A stretch of DNA of 64,000 bases. Origin: Xylogone sp. PMI_703 (Eukaryota; Ascomycota; Leotiomycetes). This document shows, one piece after another, positions 47,339 through 60,215 of the stretch (the first letter of the stretch is position 1; every line of letters starts with the position of its first letter). The position numbers and the translations under genes are program-made. The stretch spans positions 4,960,001 to 5,024,000 of the forward strand of contig JAJTUQ010000004.1 in the NCBI GenBank assembly GCA_021399445.1, given 5' to 3'. Under the pieces are notes generated by a model that was not told the DNA's origin, did not search any database, and was given only the letters and a program-made list of their open reading frames with translations.

Positions 47339-49836
47339 TGGAGGCTGGTTGAAGTTAGCATGGAAGTAGTCTAGCCTGGACTGGTACCGTGTATAGCTGT
47401 GTTTATGATTTGGAGGGATAGAGGAAACCAATCAAACACTTCCTTGAGGAAGTTGCATATAGTGGAGATGTTTACCTTTGATGAGCGGGGAACTGAGGGG
47501 CTGTGCAAGTAGGATAATTCCTATCAAATAAAGTTGAGGATATGTCTGGTGTGGAATCATGTATTCTGGTAGGATATGCAGTGTGATTGTGGTGGCAGTG
47601 ATGATATAATAGAGTAAGTGGATCTAGTATATCGAGGAAGCAGTGGAGGAATAGTACTGAAAAAGTGAATTCTACGGAGGTGCATATCACAGAACCGTAG
47701 AACCCTGAGGAAGGAGAAGGCTGAAATAGGAAAGAGCGCTCTATAGAGCACGCTACACATCAACACTTACGCTTAGCGGGTAACGACAACGAACATAGTG
47801 ATGCCAAATACTAGAGGCTCGTTCTTGTTTGCAGCAAACGCTACAGCCCTATTACTCCATGGTGGTACAATGAAGACCAGAAATGTTGAAAGCTCTTTGA
47901 GCAGAATCTGGGCGCTGCTTTATGGTCGTGACAAAGCGTGTATGTACCGACCTTTCTTTTCAGTACCATCCCGATGATTGCTGTTATTGAATGAACCATG
48001 TCCATGTACTTGGTTTTGTTTGCCCAATTGTCGGTTCTTTGTTTGCTGTCATCTCAGTGGATATCTAACGCCGCTTGAGGCAGTGCTTGCCACTCTCGAG
48101 CCGCGTCTTCCAGGTAGAAAGCAGCCGCGCAATGATTTTGCGCAGCATCATGCATGAAGCTTATTTGGACTCCTTTGATAGATCAAGTGAGAAGTAAAGT
48201 TCTACCTAGCTGACGAATCATACGGATGTGGTCTTGTTGACGGAGGAAACCGGAGTAAAGAAATACCTCTTCTGGCAGCTTCGACCGAGAAAATGAATTT
48301 CCATCCTGGATTTTGTCATATTGATTCCAGAAGAAAACTAGGATTTGTTCCCGGTTGTGATCGGGCATTTTTGAATCAACACGGGCGTTGACACCTTTGT
48401 CACACACAGCCTCGCAGTGCTGGAGCACCATTGCCTGCGACAGCCCTGTCAAGACTAGCAGGTCTGGGTGAGGAAAATTCATCATAAAATACTCATTGGA
48501 CAATTAGGAATCAAGGAATAATACCTCAAAGCTCACTGAGCTTGGGGCGAGTTGACCACTTTGGCGGTGACCCCATACGTCAGTCACTGCAGAGCATCAA
48601 CTATGATACCTAGTTCTAGGGAGAAGGAAAAGTGAGGACATCAGCTACATTCGTCAAGCAGTATCCATCCAACTGCAGCAAGTACTTATAATAGCTCACT
48701 GCCCGTGCAAGAGTTGAGACGGACCAAAAAAGAGAGTGACGCTGTAATTTACCGTAGCAACTGTAGCCACATCTACCGATACAGAGGTCTCGTGTCAAGC
48801 TGACTCCACGAAACGTAGAGCTGACCATTGGGATCCCCTGCCAGCCTGAGCAGTGCATCAGCACCGTATCGTCCCGGAACTGTGCTACAAGACACCGACT
48901 TTTCCACACAATGTGGAGGCGGCAGTTTTGGAAATTAATCATCGAAGCATCGTGAGCGTGATGTCTCAGGTGTTGCAGGTTGCGGCGCTAGGTGGAGGGG
49001 ACCCTACGCGGGAGCCGTGCAGCAAAGCGGGACAGCTCCTTACAGGCTCGAGACAGGACAGTAGCTCAGTACCGCAGTACAGATCTCGGGAGACTAGAAG
49101 ACTCCATAGGAAAAGAGCCTGCGAAAATGCCTGGCGCTGTGGAAGTGGGCGAGATACTATTATCTTAGAAGAATTGCAACGCAGAAAGAGTGGCAGTGCC
49201 CAGAAGGACGTCTGCAGTTCATGCATGCTGACCTGACACCGCTCCGAAAGCAATCACCGGTCATACAGCACTTGGTACACGAGATGTTCCAGTTACAGCA
49301 CCAGAAGGGAGCTGTGGAAGCATGGAAGTGTGTTCGTGACCCAGGAAGGGCAAGTAAAGCGGCGCCCCCCTGGGACCCTCAATCTTAGGGCAATCCTTTC
49401 CGTCGCCCCTGGTGCTGGGGATCGAGTACTGCAGTGCTGCCAGTACACAGCAACATCCCAGCTGGGGGCCTGGGGCCTTAAGGCACAGTAACTACAGCGC
49501 CGCCTTAGCGCCCCCAACTCGCATTCAGCCACTGAGATGCAGCTCAGGCGCGTGTGGCCGCTGGAAGGATGCCAGCCACGGAACCAACATGGGCGCTTTT
49601 TTTCCCACTGCAAGTCCCAAGTCCCCAAGTCCCTCCCTGGCCGCCAGAAATCATCTGCTCAGCCTTTTCTTCCTGTGCCCGCCTCGCAAACTACTCCCTC
49701 TCCTTTTTTCTGCGCTGGGGACCAAGCTCCGCTGCAATTCTCCCCCTCAAGCCTTTTTTTCTCCAATTCCCATATCTCTTCCCGATTCCCCCACCATGAT
49801 AGAGTCGTAGCCCCCAACCAAGAACATCAGGTCAAG
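47339..49836. other. 2.5-kb gene-poor divergent spacer
   Basis: Lies between the starts of Arb1 (minus) and the inositol polyphosphate kinase gene (plus). The part at 48600-49620 is GC-richer with GTAC-centred words (for example around 49064-49085 and 49425-49450). The last 250 bp are pyrimidine-rich. No gene recognised; the frames seen are unrelated short shadows. Confidence 0.4.
49590..49800 (+). promoter_or_regulatory. Pyrimidine-rich tract upstream of the IPMK gene
   Basis: A C/T-rich stretch with several TTTTTTC and CTCCC words ends about 40 bp before the kinase ATG. Fungal core promoters often have such tracts at the start site. The role is inferred. Confidence 0.3.
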
Positions 49837-50962
49837 ATGATGATGACTGCAAAACAGCTGCCCAGCCACAGCGAGTTGATCAACTACAACTACGCGGTAG
49901 CCGGACAGTGAGTATCTCCTCCATTTACCATATACCCTTGCGGTTGCACGCCAACTGAACGCTGACATGCGGCCACGTAGTGATGGTACCCTTAGCGATG
50001 TCGACGGCGAGCTCTTCATCAAGCCTTGCACGCGCGCCGAGGTGGACTTCTACGAGACCTCCGTGGCCTCCTATCCCCAGTTCGCAGAGCTCATGCCGAC
50101 CTTCCTCGGCACCCTCGAGCTGGGCGACCAGCACAATGCCGCTACCATCGAGGAGCAGAGCGCCGCCCTGATCTCCAAGCATACCATCCCCGAGGTGGTG
50201 GTCCCCGTCACCAACAAGCGCATCACCACGAACCTGGCCGTCGTGCTGGAGAACGCTGCGCATGGGTTCGTGCGCCCCAACATCCTCGACGTCAAGCTCG
50301 GGGTGCGGTTATGGGCCGACGATGCGCACCCGGACAAGAAGCAGCGGTTCGACAAGGTGACGGAGGAGACGACGCACAAGGAGCTGGGCTTTCGCATCGC
50401 GGGCATGCGAGTATGGCAGGGCGTGGGCGCAATCGGAAAAGCAAAAGGAAAAGCAAAAGCAGACGCAGACATAGACGAGGAAGGATACAAGATCTACGAC
50501 AAGAATTACGGACGATATGACTTAGACAAGCACAACGTTGCTGATGCATTCAGGAATTTTATTTTCAACGAGTCGGCGGGCATCGACGAGGAGCTGGGTA
50601 GGCTGGTGGCCCAGGCATTCCACTCGGACTTACGGAGGATACAGAAGGTCCTGGAGGAGCAGGAGAGCCGCATGTTCTCGGCCAGCCTGCTCTTTGTCTT
50701 CGAGGGCGATGGCGTCGCTCTGCGAGCTGCGATGGAGGAGGCCAGCAAGTCGCCTGCGACGCTGCCCAACGACGGCGACGGAGAGAGCGATCAGTCGGAG
50801 GACGACGACGAGCTGGAGCAGCCGACGACTCCCAAGATTTACACGGTGAAGGTTATAGATTTCGCGCACGCCTTCTGGACCCCTGGAAATGGGCCGGATG
50901 AGAACTCCCTGCTCGGCGTGCGGAGTGTTGCGAATATCCTCGAATCGCTGGGTGGATCATAA
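49837..50962 (+). CDS. Inositol polyphosphate multikinase (Arg82/IPK2 family)
   Basis: Two exons (49837..49907, 49981..50962) with a 73-nt intron encode 350 aa. The family signature PxxxDxKxG is PNILDVKLG at residues 123-131, and the late motif VIDFAHAF (about 315) carries the metal-binding Asp; a C-terminal SLLGVRSV helix follows. The acidic loop SDQSEDDDELEQ lies before that motif, as in other fungal members. These kinases convert IP3 to IP4/IP5 and act in the nucleus on transcription and mRNA export, and, in yeast, on arginine-responsive control. Three consecutive ATG codons open the frame; the first is used here. It is tandem with CLP1, 1.1 kb downstream. Confidence 0.93.
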
Positions 50963-52064
50963 TACATCGTCAAACTCCTCTTTCTCTTTTCTAAACTACC
51001 CTACACTACACATATTTCTGCATCCACTCTGTACTTAATAAGCGCCGCATTTAGATACCAACTTGAGCATCAATAGAAAGTGCTCGAACCGATTTTCTAC
51101 CTTTTTCTCTTTCTCCCACTCCATGTGGCTTTCACGTTATTATTTTTTCTTTGTTCTAAGCAGGCGGCACAAATGTCAAGCAGGTAAAAATGGGTTTGCT
51201 ACAAGCCTTGACTCCTTTGGGGACCTGTACGCAAAAGTCTGGAATACTGTAAGCCTGGGCCGCAAGCACCTCACCTCATCATAGGATGTGGTCAGCCACG
51301 CCACCAGCCATTCACCAGTCGCCGTCTTACGGAAGGAGAGGGAAGGAAAACAGCTGAACAGAACCAGCTGATAAGATCTTGCTTACTGTTGCGCTGCACT
51401 ATGACAACACACCTTGCATGTTCAGGTATATCAGATTCAGCAATATAGACGACGACCCCAACCGGGTCTTTTGGAACGCTGACACTATTCTTTTTCTCTC
51501 CAGGCCGTGGCAAAGGAAACAAAATTGCGGGATTTTGGAGGGGTTTCGGGTTTCTCAAGTCACTGCACAATCTACCGCAATTGTACCGCAGTAATTAGCA
51601 CCCCTATCGTATTCCCACCCGATAGCCTTGCAGCCGCGCCCAGCTCTCCACATTGCTATGCGGCGCTTGCAGCCCTTAATTTGCCGTACCATACTGTAGG
51701 AATCACCAGCACCAGATCCGCTGAGATAATCTCACATCGATCACGCATGAGATACGAGATCCAGTCCAGCTGATGTTGAATTCTAGAAAGCTTTCATCCG
51801 TAAACCCGTAGTTTCCTGTAGTCGCGTGTGTGTGGGGAAGTCAGAAAAGGAAATTCCCAGGAGATTCGTTCGCAGCAGATGACAAGACAAGGCTGAGGAG
51901 AAACCTCGGACCAACTGTCCCAGCCCCACGGCACGCGCCTCCCGCAACCTTGGGCCGCCGTCAAGCCACAGCACAGCTTAAAGTAAAACACCACGAGCTC
52001 TTGCAACCAAGCTCCCCTCCCCACCCTAGAATACAGATCAGATGCCGGGCGTATCAGGAGAGCG
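50963..52064. other. Spacer between IPMK and CLP1
   Basis: About 1.1 kb in tandem orientation, probably the IPMK 3' UTR and the CLP1 promoter. No gene or structured element recognised. Confidence 0.4.
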
Positions 52065-53767
52065 ATGTCGATACCAGGATTAGGACAAGCTGCAGCTACA
52101 GTAGGCGAACCCTTTTTTCGTAAAGAAACTTGGATCTTTTCTCTTTTTGCTCTTTCCAGAAAATAGAAGTTTGATTCTTGTGGTTGATGAATCAATATCT
52201 AGGCTTCTTTTGCGTCCCCGGCTGTAGCGAAACAGACGGTTGTTCATGAGATACAGGCGAATTCGGAGTGGAGGTTTGAGGTGCCCATTGGGCAGGATAT
52301 TGAAGTCAAGGTGAGCAACCCTCTCTCTCCTTTCAATCTGCACGACCTTTTCCCCTTTTCTCTCTAATCACTCCTTTCCATTCCCACCTACTGACCTTAA
52401 AAGGTCCTCTCAGGAACCGCCGAAATCTTCGGCACCGAGCTCGCCCTAAACCACACCTACACCTTCCGCGGCTCCAAAGCCGCCATCTACACCTGGCATG
52501 GCTGCCGTCTCGAAGTCTCCGGCTCCTGCGAGGAATACACCGCCGAGGAGACCCCTATGGTGTCCTACGTGAACACGCACTTCGCGCTCGAGAAGCTCCG
52601 TCAGGACGCCAGCGCCGCGCGACGCGACGGGCCCCGCGTCCTAGTCATTGGGCCCACGAACGCCGGGAAAACCAGCCTGGTGAAGCTATTGACGGCGTAC
52701 GCGATCCGCATGGGACGGCAACCCATGGTGGTCAATACCGATACGCGGGAGGGGCTGCTGTCCATCGCGGGGAGCCTGACGGCGGTGCCGTTTGCGTCGA
52801 TTCTGGATGTCGAGGAGGGAGGTTGGGGGAGTAGTCCGACGAGTGGGCCGAGTCCCGTGCCGGTGAAGCTGCCGTTGTGTTACTTCTATGGATTGCCGAG
52901 TCCGGAGGATAATACGAAGATTTACAAGCCCGTTGTGACGAGGATGGCGTTGGCGGTTACGAGTCGGGTGGCGGATGATCCTGTGGTGAGGGAGACGGGG
53001 TTGGTGATTGATACGCCGGGGGTTATTAGTCAGGGGAAGGGAGGGTATGAGTTGATTTCGCATATTGTTTCGGAGTTTCAAGGTAAGATATGTGTTTTCT
53101 TCTTGAAGCTACGTCTTTACTATGCTAATTGAGTTCCCAGTCAATGTTATTCTGGTTCTGGGTTCGGAGCGGTTACATAGTGAAATGATACGCCGGTTTT
53201 CTACACACAAGACTACTAATGGAGAGGAGGTCACAATTGTCAAGCTGGATAAGTCGGGGGGCTGCGTGGATAGGGATGATGAGTATATGCAACAGAGCAG
53301 GGAAGCATCCATAAAAGAGTATTTCTTTGGAGATTATAAGAGAACTCTTAGCCCTCATACTCAGCAGGTGGATTTTGATGCTCTGACTGTCTACAAAGTC
53401 CGTGAAGGTAAAGAGGGGCCCTTCCCGTTCCGACCAATTGATGTCCTTAGCTAACAATGACCCTCTAGAGCATTCAATACACTCATCTTTCCTTCCAGGA
53501 GGCGAAGAAGAAGACAATCAAGACCTCTATGAAAAAGTTGAGCCATCTACCATGATGTTACACTACATATTTGCAGTCATGTATGCTTCAACCATTGACT
53601 CCCAAGATACCATCCGAGATGCCAGCATAATGGGTTTCGTTTACGTAGCAGAAGTGGATGAGAAGAGGAGGAAACTCAAGCTCCTAGCACCACTGAATAC
53701 TAGAGTAACAGATAGGCCAATGATCTGGGGCCCCTGGCCAGAACCTATTATGAATTTAGTAGGATAA
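52065..53767 (+). CDS. CLP1: CLP1, pre-mRNA 3'-end cleavage factor IA subunit
   Basis: Five exons (52065..52100, 52203..52310, 52404..53082, 53141..53407, 53469..53767) encode 462 aa. The N-terminal domain (SEWRFEVPIGQDIEV, SGTAEIFGTELA, TYTFRGSKAAIYTW) precedes the Walker A motif GPTNAGKTS at residues 131-139, then a P-loop ATPase core (IDTPGV) and a C-terminal domain (PMIWGPWPEP). Clp1 binds Pcf11 in cleavage factor IA for mRNA 3'-end formation and is nuclear; fungal forms bind ATP but most lack polynucleotide-kinase activity. The first exon is 12 codons (MSIPGLGQAAAT), matching the conserved fungal start. It is convergent with the Pmp3-like gene. Confidence 0.95.
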
Positions 53768-54102
53768 CAAAAAGAAATTGATAATACTAGATCAAGTAAT
53801 GAGTAGATTGTGACTTTGATATTTAGTAGAAGTATAATGATAGAACCAATCCTTTCGATCAAAAATAGTTGTAGCAGATAGTGCCCTCTCTGCGCCGGAA
53901 AGTTCTGCCTGTGCCATTCCTGGGGGCAGATACACTTGCAAATATGCGTAATACACTCCTCCAGCGCCCATTAAGTGCTGCATGAATTAGATTCCTCCTC
54001 AAGACGACTCAAACCCCGGTAAGCTCCATCTCTGTCCATCTCCCGTGGGTATCTTCAATTCTCCTACTTCTAGACAGCCAGCTGCTCCGCTTTTGCTCCG
54101 CT
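53768..54102. other. Spacer between convergent genes
   Basis: A 335-bp stretch between the stops of CLP1 and the Pmp3/Sna gene. Nothing beyond likely 3' UTRs was recognised. Confidence 0.4.
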
Positions 54103-54679
54103 TTAATCTCTCGTCTGGACCTTATGATCCCCCTTTACCGCGTCGGCATATGTAGGTGGCGCCAGTCCAGCATTCGAGCTACCTGCCTCTCCACCCATAC
54201 CTGCGCTGCTATTGTTCCAGGTCCCATTTGGCTCCTGGTGCACTGGGGCAGCCGTTGGTGGTGCAGTCGTCCCGTAACCTTGAGCACCTCCATTTCTCGC
54301 TCCACCGGAGTTCCTTGGTACCCGTCGCTGCGAGCCATCTGGGCTTTGGACAATGATGTATGTAACGCGCGCGGACTCAGCATCTTGCGGGATCATGGAG
54401 TATTCGGGATCCGGGTATTTTGCAATGATGTACCAAGCGTGGAGCAGACCAGGCAGGTAGCCTAGCATACAGAGCAGAATGTTGATGAGAGAGTCGGCGG
54501 AGCAGAGACCAGATTTTACCCACACTGCTAGGTGATTAGAGATAATTCTGTGTTGAAATAGGGAGCTCCGAAGCGTAGAAGACGACAAAGTGATTGCGCC
54601 CAGGAGATTGCAACTACGTACCTGCGAGCGGGGGAAAGAGGATGGCGAGCACGCCGAGGAATATGTCTGAAGAGCACAT
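54103..54679 (-). CDS. Pmp3/Sna-type small membrane protein with PPxY tail
   Basis: Exons 54679..54622 and 54527..54103 (94-nt intron) encode 160 aa. The first 50 residues are a UPF0057/Pmp3 domain with two membrane segments (DIFLGVLAILFPPLAVWVKSG and LINILLCMLGYLPGLLHAWYII). The longer C-terminal tail is hydrophilic, Gly/Asn/Pro-rich, and contains PPTYADAV, a PPxY motif like that by which yeast Sna3/Sna4 recruit the Rsp5 ubiquitin ligase for vacuolar sorting. A membrane adaptor or stress-linked membrane protein is likely. It is divergent from Rpc37 with 398 bp between starts. The domain call is firm; the adaptor role is inferred from the motif. Confidence 0.88.
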
Positions 54680-55077
54680 TGTGGTAATAATTGTGCTGTA
54701 GATGCTGTGATTGTGATACGGTCCAGTAACTCCTTCTATGGTGCGAGGTAGACCGACTGTGTGTTGATGCAAATGACAGTAAAGAACGATGGAAGAGGTA
54801 CGAATGACGACGGTAGATAAGTACGTACTGTCCCTTGGCTGTCGCCTGATTGCGGTCGTCGCAGGACTGCGTCATACGTGGAGAGTGGCTGTGCATGATT
54901 CGCTTGCTGTGGCATGGTACCTCGCTAATTGCTGCGCCCACACCCTAAACTTGCAATCGATAAGGCTCGCGATAGCAAATCTTCCCGAACCTTTTTTTGC
55001 AGCTCAGTCTCCAACACAGTCACCTTGGCACAGCTATCTATCTGGACCTCCTAGGATATAACAACTCCATATCCATC
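54680..55077. promoter_or_regulatory. Divergent promoter region (Pmp3-like / Rpc37)
   Basis: A 398-bp spacer between opposite starts, expected to hold both promoters. No obvious TATA box or other element was recognised. Confidence 0.35.
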
Positions 55078-56201
55078 ATGGGAGATATGCAAGAGGATCA
55101 GGCAGATCCTGATCCTATCAAGGCGACCTATGATGTCTACATAAAACCACACATTTCCGCGAACCGTCAGCTTTTCATCCTCCAATTCCCAAACAGAGAC
55201 TCCAAACAGGCATATTCTGCCACCTTCCAATCCAAACCTCATAAGCTGCGTATCAAACCCAAAGCTGGAATGGTGGAAATGGAGGTCCCAATTGACGCTT
55301 GGAGAAACTATGACCGAGAGAAGGGTATCAGGTGGGGCGAGTCAATGCGACGGAGTCAAATGGTGAAGGGCGGCGGTAGTTATGGATTGCCTGGTGGCTT
55401 TGGAATCGGCGGTGCACAACCCACTGGGAGAGGCAGAGGTAGAGTAGAGGTAGATGATGTTGCGCTCCAGGAACGATTATTGGAAGATTATGCAGGAGCT
55501 GTCCAGAGAGAACAGGTCTTGACCAGACAGACTCTAGGAGGGCAGATGGTCGCGGCGGATGCGACTACACCAAGATATATGATTGGCGCTTTCAGGAACG
55601 GTAAGACATTTCCAACCTCCCTATCTGCCATCTTTCTACGACACACTGGCTAACACTCTGTATTAAAGATCAACTCCATCTTGTTCCAGTTGACAATATT
55701 GTCCAAATGCGACCTCAGTTCCACCACCTGGATGCCCAAGCAGAACAAGATCGCCTGAGCCGACCACGCGATCCGAATGCCACAAATGCTCGTCCCTCAG
55801 AAGCTCGAGCTATACACATGACGGTGAAGTCAACTGTTGACGGAGAGGATGACACAATGGACAATATGGCGACGCGTATATCAAACACTCAAGCTGAGAG
55901 CTGGAAAAGGTTACGTTTTATTGATGAGAACAGTGCCGAAGCCTGGGAGGTATTCCACGAACACCTATTCATTGGACAGGGAAATGATAAAGAAGCTCAG
56001 GAAGACTCGTTGAGTAAGGTACCCAAGCTACGAAGTGGGTTTGGCGATGCTCAATATATGGATGCTATCAGTGCTCCTCTTGATGCTGCGAAGCTCTCGA
56101 GGAGTAATGCAGAGAGAGAGCTGGAGGATCGCAAGGGTAAAGGCATTGCAGATGATGAAGAGAGCGAGAACACCGAGACTCTTCCAAATACTCCATTATG
56201 A
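55078..56201 (+). CDS. RPC37: RNA polymerase III subunit Rpc37 (RPC5)
   Basis: Exons 55078..55600 and 55669..56201 (68-nt intron) encode 351 aa. The N-terminal region has the Rpc37 hallmarks: YDVYIKPH, QLFILQFPNRD, a KLRIKPKAGMVEMEVPID strand and the central Gly-rich loop. The sequence after the splice (DQLHLVPVDNIVQMRPQFHHLDA) matches the dimerisation part that pairs with Rpc53. The C-terminal extension is acidic and helical. Rpc37 with Rpc53 forms a TFIIF-like module needed for Pol III termination and reinitiation. Length fits fungal homologues. It is tandem with DDB1, 428 bp upstream of it. Confidence 0.88.
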
Positions 56202-56629
56202 AGGAAGCTTGACAGGTCTCATACCTTACAAGATTGTAGATTTGATTGCATTTGGGTGGTGTTAAAAAGGATACCCCGCATATGGAGTAATTATTTTATA
56301 ATAGAACATGCATATGGCAAGACGGCCATCACCAGTTTGTCTTCAGGATTAATATTTGTTTCAAATTATAGCCATTAAGCATTCATCTCGAATGTCGTAA
56401 ATGGTTGAACATGCTATTGTATTACTACTCCGGGGTTTTGGATAATTAATCCACCTTCGCGGACCCCACCACGTTTAAATCCGAAAACCGATAAGATAAA
56501 CTCTTGTGGTCCCGTCAACGTCAGCTACCTCGGATTCCAGCAACCAGTAAGCTATATGCAGCGCCAAAATCTGCTGTAATTCGTGCAGCAGTCCCAAGTT
56601 ATACCTAAACACGTCCGCGCAAGCTCAGA
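56202..56629. other. Spacer between Rpc37 and DDB1
   Basis: A 428-bp tandem spacer, AT-rich, presumably the Rpc37 3' UTR and the DDB1 promoter. Nothing specific was recognised. Confidence 0.35.
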
Positions 56630-59600
56630 ATGGCATACCTAGCTCCAATACACCGACCCAGCAGTGTTCGACATGCCTTGAAGCTCAACTTGCTACATCC
56701 GGATGAGGAATGCTTGGTGCTGGCGTAAGCTCCGGTGCCCTACCTAAGTGATACACGGAGCTGATAGTTAGTTATTATGTAGCAAAGCCAACAGGTTGGA
56801 GATATGGACGCTCTCTCCAGAAGGCCTGAGCATGGCCCATTCGAAAGCCGTTTATGGGCGCGTGTCGATGCTGCAGAAGATTCGTCCCCATGGATCTGCA
56901 ACAGACCATCTTTTCATAGGAACACAACGATTCCAATACTTCACCGTCTCGTGGAACCCAGAAACCCAGCAGCTAGACACGCAACAATCATTCGTGGATG
57001 TTTCAGAGCGACATGTGAGGGAAGCTCAAAGTCGAGACCGTTGTATAGTGGACCCCAAGGGCCAGTATCTGCTTATGGAGCTGTTTGAAGGAATTCTGAA
57101 CTTGATCAAGGTTACTAAGCCTCGGAAGGGACACCCTCAGTATCTGGATGCTCCGGAACAAATTAGGATTACAGAGTTCTTCGTGCGGTCGAGTACCTTC
57201 ATCCATACCGAGCTCAATCGGCCAAAATTGGCACTATTATATGTGGATGGAAAAGATAAAGTTCGATTAGCTACATATCGACTCCTAGATGAAAAGGGAC
57301 AGTTTAGTAGTTTTGATCCTAAAGATCGGGAAAACGACATTGAGGATCTGGACCTTGGTGCTTCTCATCTAATACCTGTGCCGAGAGGCGATGGCGACCA
57401 GAAGAGGTATATTGTAAGGAATGCTACTACGCCGAAAGCTCAGCTTGGTGGAGTTATTATTGTTGGGGAAACTAAAATGATATACTTAGACGATGAAAGC
57501 AAGGTGGTTGTGGAATACGCACTTTCTGAGGCGACCATCTTTTCTACGTGGGAATGTGTCGATAATTTACGTTATCTGCTGGCAGATGATTATGGCGCTC
57601 TACATCTTCTTACTCTACAGGTCGATGGTGCCGTAGTTACTGGCATGGAGGTGCAGAAGATTGGACAGACATCGAAAGCAACGGTGTTAGTGTATCTGGG
57701 GCATGGAATTGTGTTTGTTGCCTCTCATGAAGGAGATTCGCAGATAATAAGATTAGACCTGGACGATACAGCGAATCCATCTCTCACGCTTATACAAACA
57801 ATACCCAATATTGCTCCTATTTTAGATTTCGCAGTGATGGATATGGGTGGTCGGGAAGGAGAAACGACTACGAATGAATATTCTTCAGGCCAGGCTCGAT
57901 TAGTAACAGGAAGTGGGGCTTTCCAGGATGGCAGTCTGAGGAGTGTCAGAAGCGGCGTTGGGCTTGAAGACATAGGGATTCTAGTTGATGTGGAAGATGT
58001 TCGAGGACTGTTCGCTCTACGAACTAGCACGGATTCGAAAGGGACTCACGACACTTTGCTAGTTTCTACATTTACCGAAACACGGATATTCAGGTTCGAT
58101 AGCCAGGGTGAAATAGAGGAAGTCGAGGGTTATTTCAGTCTCTCTCAAGATACTGAGACTCTACTAGCCGTTAACGTCCTAGGAGATAAAATACTACAAG
58201 TCACCACTTCGTCAGTTTTATTATTAGATCAATCTGGTGTTATAGGTCAATGGACACCACCTGCTGGTGCAGTTATCACAGCAGCTTCTGCAAGCAATGG
58301 TTATGTGTTACTGGCAGCTGGGGGCCGCACGTTAGTTTCTCTTAGTGTGTACCCCTTGGTAGAGATAAAAGCGCAAGAGCTAGGGAATGGAGACCAGGTT
58401 TCATGTATACATGTTCCTGATCAAATTCCGAAAATTGGCATTGTTGGCTTCTGGAAATCCGGTTCTATATCTATCTTGAACCTTGAAGACCTCAGTGTTA
58501 TACATTCAGAAGACTTGCGACGGAGAGATAATGCATCCGTTCCACGAAACATTGCATTAGCTCAGGTTTTACATCCATCAATATCTGGACCTACATTATT
58601 CGTTGCTATGGAGGACGGCATTGTACTGAGTTTTAATGTCGACAAGAGTGATCTATCACTTTCCGGAAGGAAAAGTGTGGTTCTGGGAACACAGCAAGCA
58701 CAGTTCCGCATACTCCCGCGCCGGGACGGTCTCTTCAATGTATTCGCTACCTGTGAACATCCCAGTTTAATATATGGATCAGAAGGACGGGTCGTCTACT
58801 CGGCTGTCACCGCGGAAAGTGCAACTTTTGTGTGTTCGTTCGACAGCGAGGCATACCCGGATACTGTTATTGTAGCTACCCCCGAAAACATCAAGATATC
58901 CCAAATCGACACCGAAAGAAGAACGCATGTACAGAAACTACATATTGGCGAAACTGTTAGGCGAATAGCTTACTCCCCAAAAGAACGAGCCTTTGGTCTG
59001 GGCTGTATCAAGCGAGAAGTCGCTTCTGGAGAAGAAGTTGTTTCCAGCAGCTTCAGGCTTGTTGATGAGGTTATATTTGGCGAACTTGGTAAGCCGTTTG
59101 CTCTGGACGTCGCAAATGGTGAAGAGCTCATAGAAAGTGTCTATCGTGCTGAACTACCAATCCAACACGAGGGTGGGGAGCTAGGAGAGCGGTTTATAGT
59201 TGGGACAAGCTACCTCGAAGATCCTGACCCAGATAGCACAAATACCAAAGGCCGAATCCTCATTTTTGGAGTCGATAGCGCTAGGAGTCCTTACCTTATT
59301 GCCCAGCAACGTTTGAAAGGAGCATGCAGATGCATATCAGTCATGGATGGAAAGATTGTTGCAGCACTTACGAAAACAGTTGTCGTTTATGAGTACACAG
59401 AAGCCACTTCTACATCAGGAAGTCTCAACAAGCTCGCATCATATCGATCCTCTACTTGTCCTATAGACCTCTACGTCAATGGTAACATTATTGCCATAGC
59501 GGATCTCATGAAATCAGTGATTCTGGTAGAGTATACCAAACGTGAGGATGGACTTGAGCACAGTCTACAAGAAGTAGCCCGACACTATCAAGCATCTTGG

Positions 59601-60215
59601 GCAACCGGAGTAGCCAATATCGAGGAGGATTCATATCTCACTAGTGATGCTGAGGGTAACCTAATGGTTCTGAGACGAAACAAGGATGGAGTCACGCTTG
59701 AGGATCGAAAACGATTAGAGGTGACCAGCGAGATAAACATAGGCGAGATGGTGAATAAGATGCGCACCTTTGAAGTAGAGACGACCGCAAATGCCTTGGT
59801 TATCCCAAAGGCATTCTTAGCTACCGTAAGTAACTTGGTTAACCCCCTTTCTGGTTTGATGTTGTTTTCATTCTACAAAAGCAAACAAAGGAAACTGACA
59901 AAATCTCCCATCCAGACTGAAGGGTCAATCTATCTATTCGCCACCATCACAGCCGCCTCTCAGGACATGCTCATGCGTCTCCAGACCCGCATGGCATCTA
60001 TTATCCAGACCCCTGGGAACATTGACTTTAACACCTACCGCTCCTTCAAGAACTCCGAGCGTGAGACTGCAGAACCATTCCGATTTGTGGATGGAGAACT
60101 GATTGAGAGATTCCTGGACGTCGACGAGTCGATACAGGAGGAGATTTGTAAAGGATTGGGGCCTAGCGTGGAGGATTTGAGAGATATGGTTGAAGAGTTG
60201 AAGAGGTTGCATTAG
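56630..60215 (+). CDS. DDB1: DDB1, cullin-4 ligase adaptor
   Basis: Three exons (56630..56724, 56783..59825, 59916..60215) give 1145 aa, the expected length of a DDB1-type triple beta-propeller protein. The N-terminus (LAKANRLEIWTLSPEGL) and repeated strand-rich WD-like segments fill the body, and the helical C-terminal domain ends in EEICKGLGPSVEDLRDMVEELKRLH, matching DDB1. DDB1 bridges Cul4 to substrate receptors, functioning in nucleotide-excision repair, replication control and (in Neurospora) DNA methylation and heterochromatin. The second intron (59826..59915) is exactly 90 nt and has no stop, so retention would insert 30 residues; splicing to ATTEGSIYLFATI restores the family sequence. 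Confidence 0.93.
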
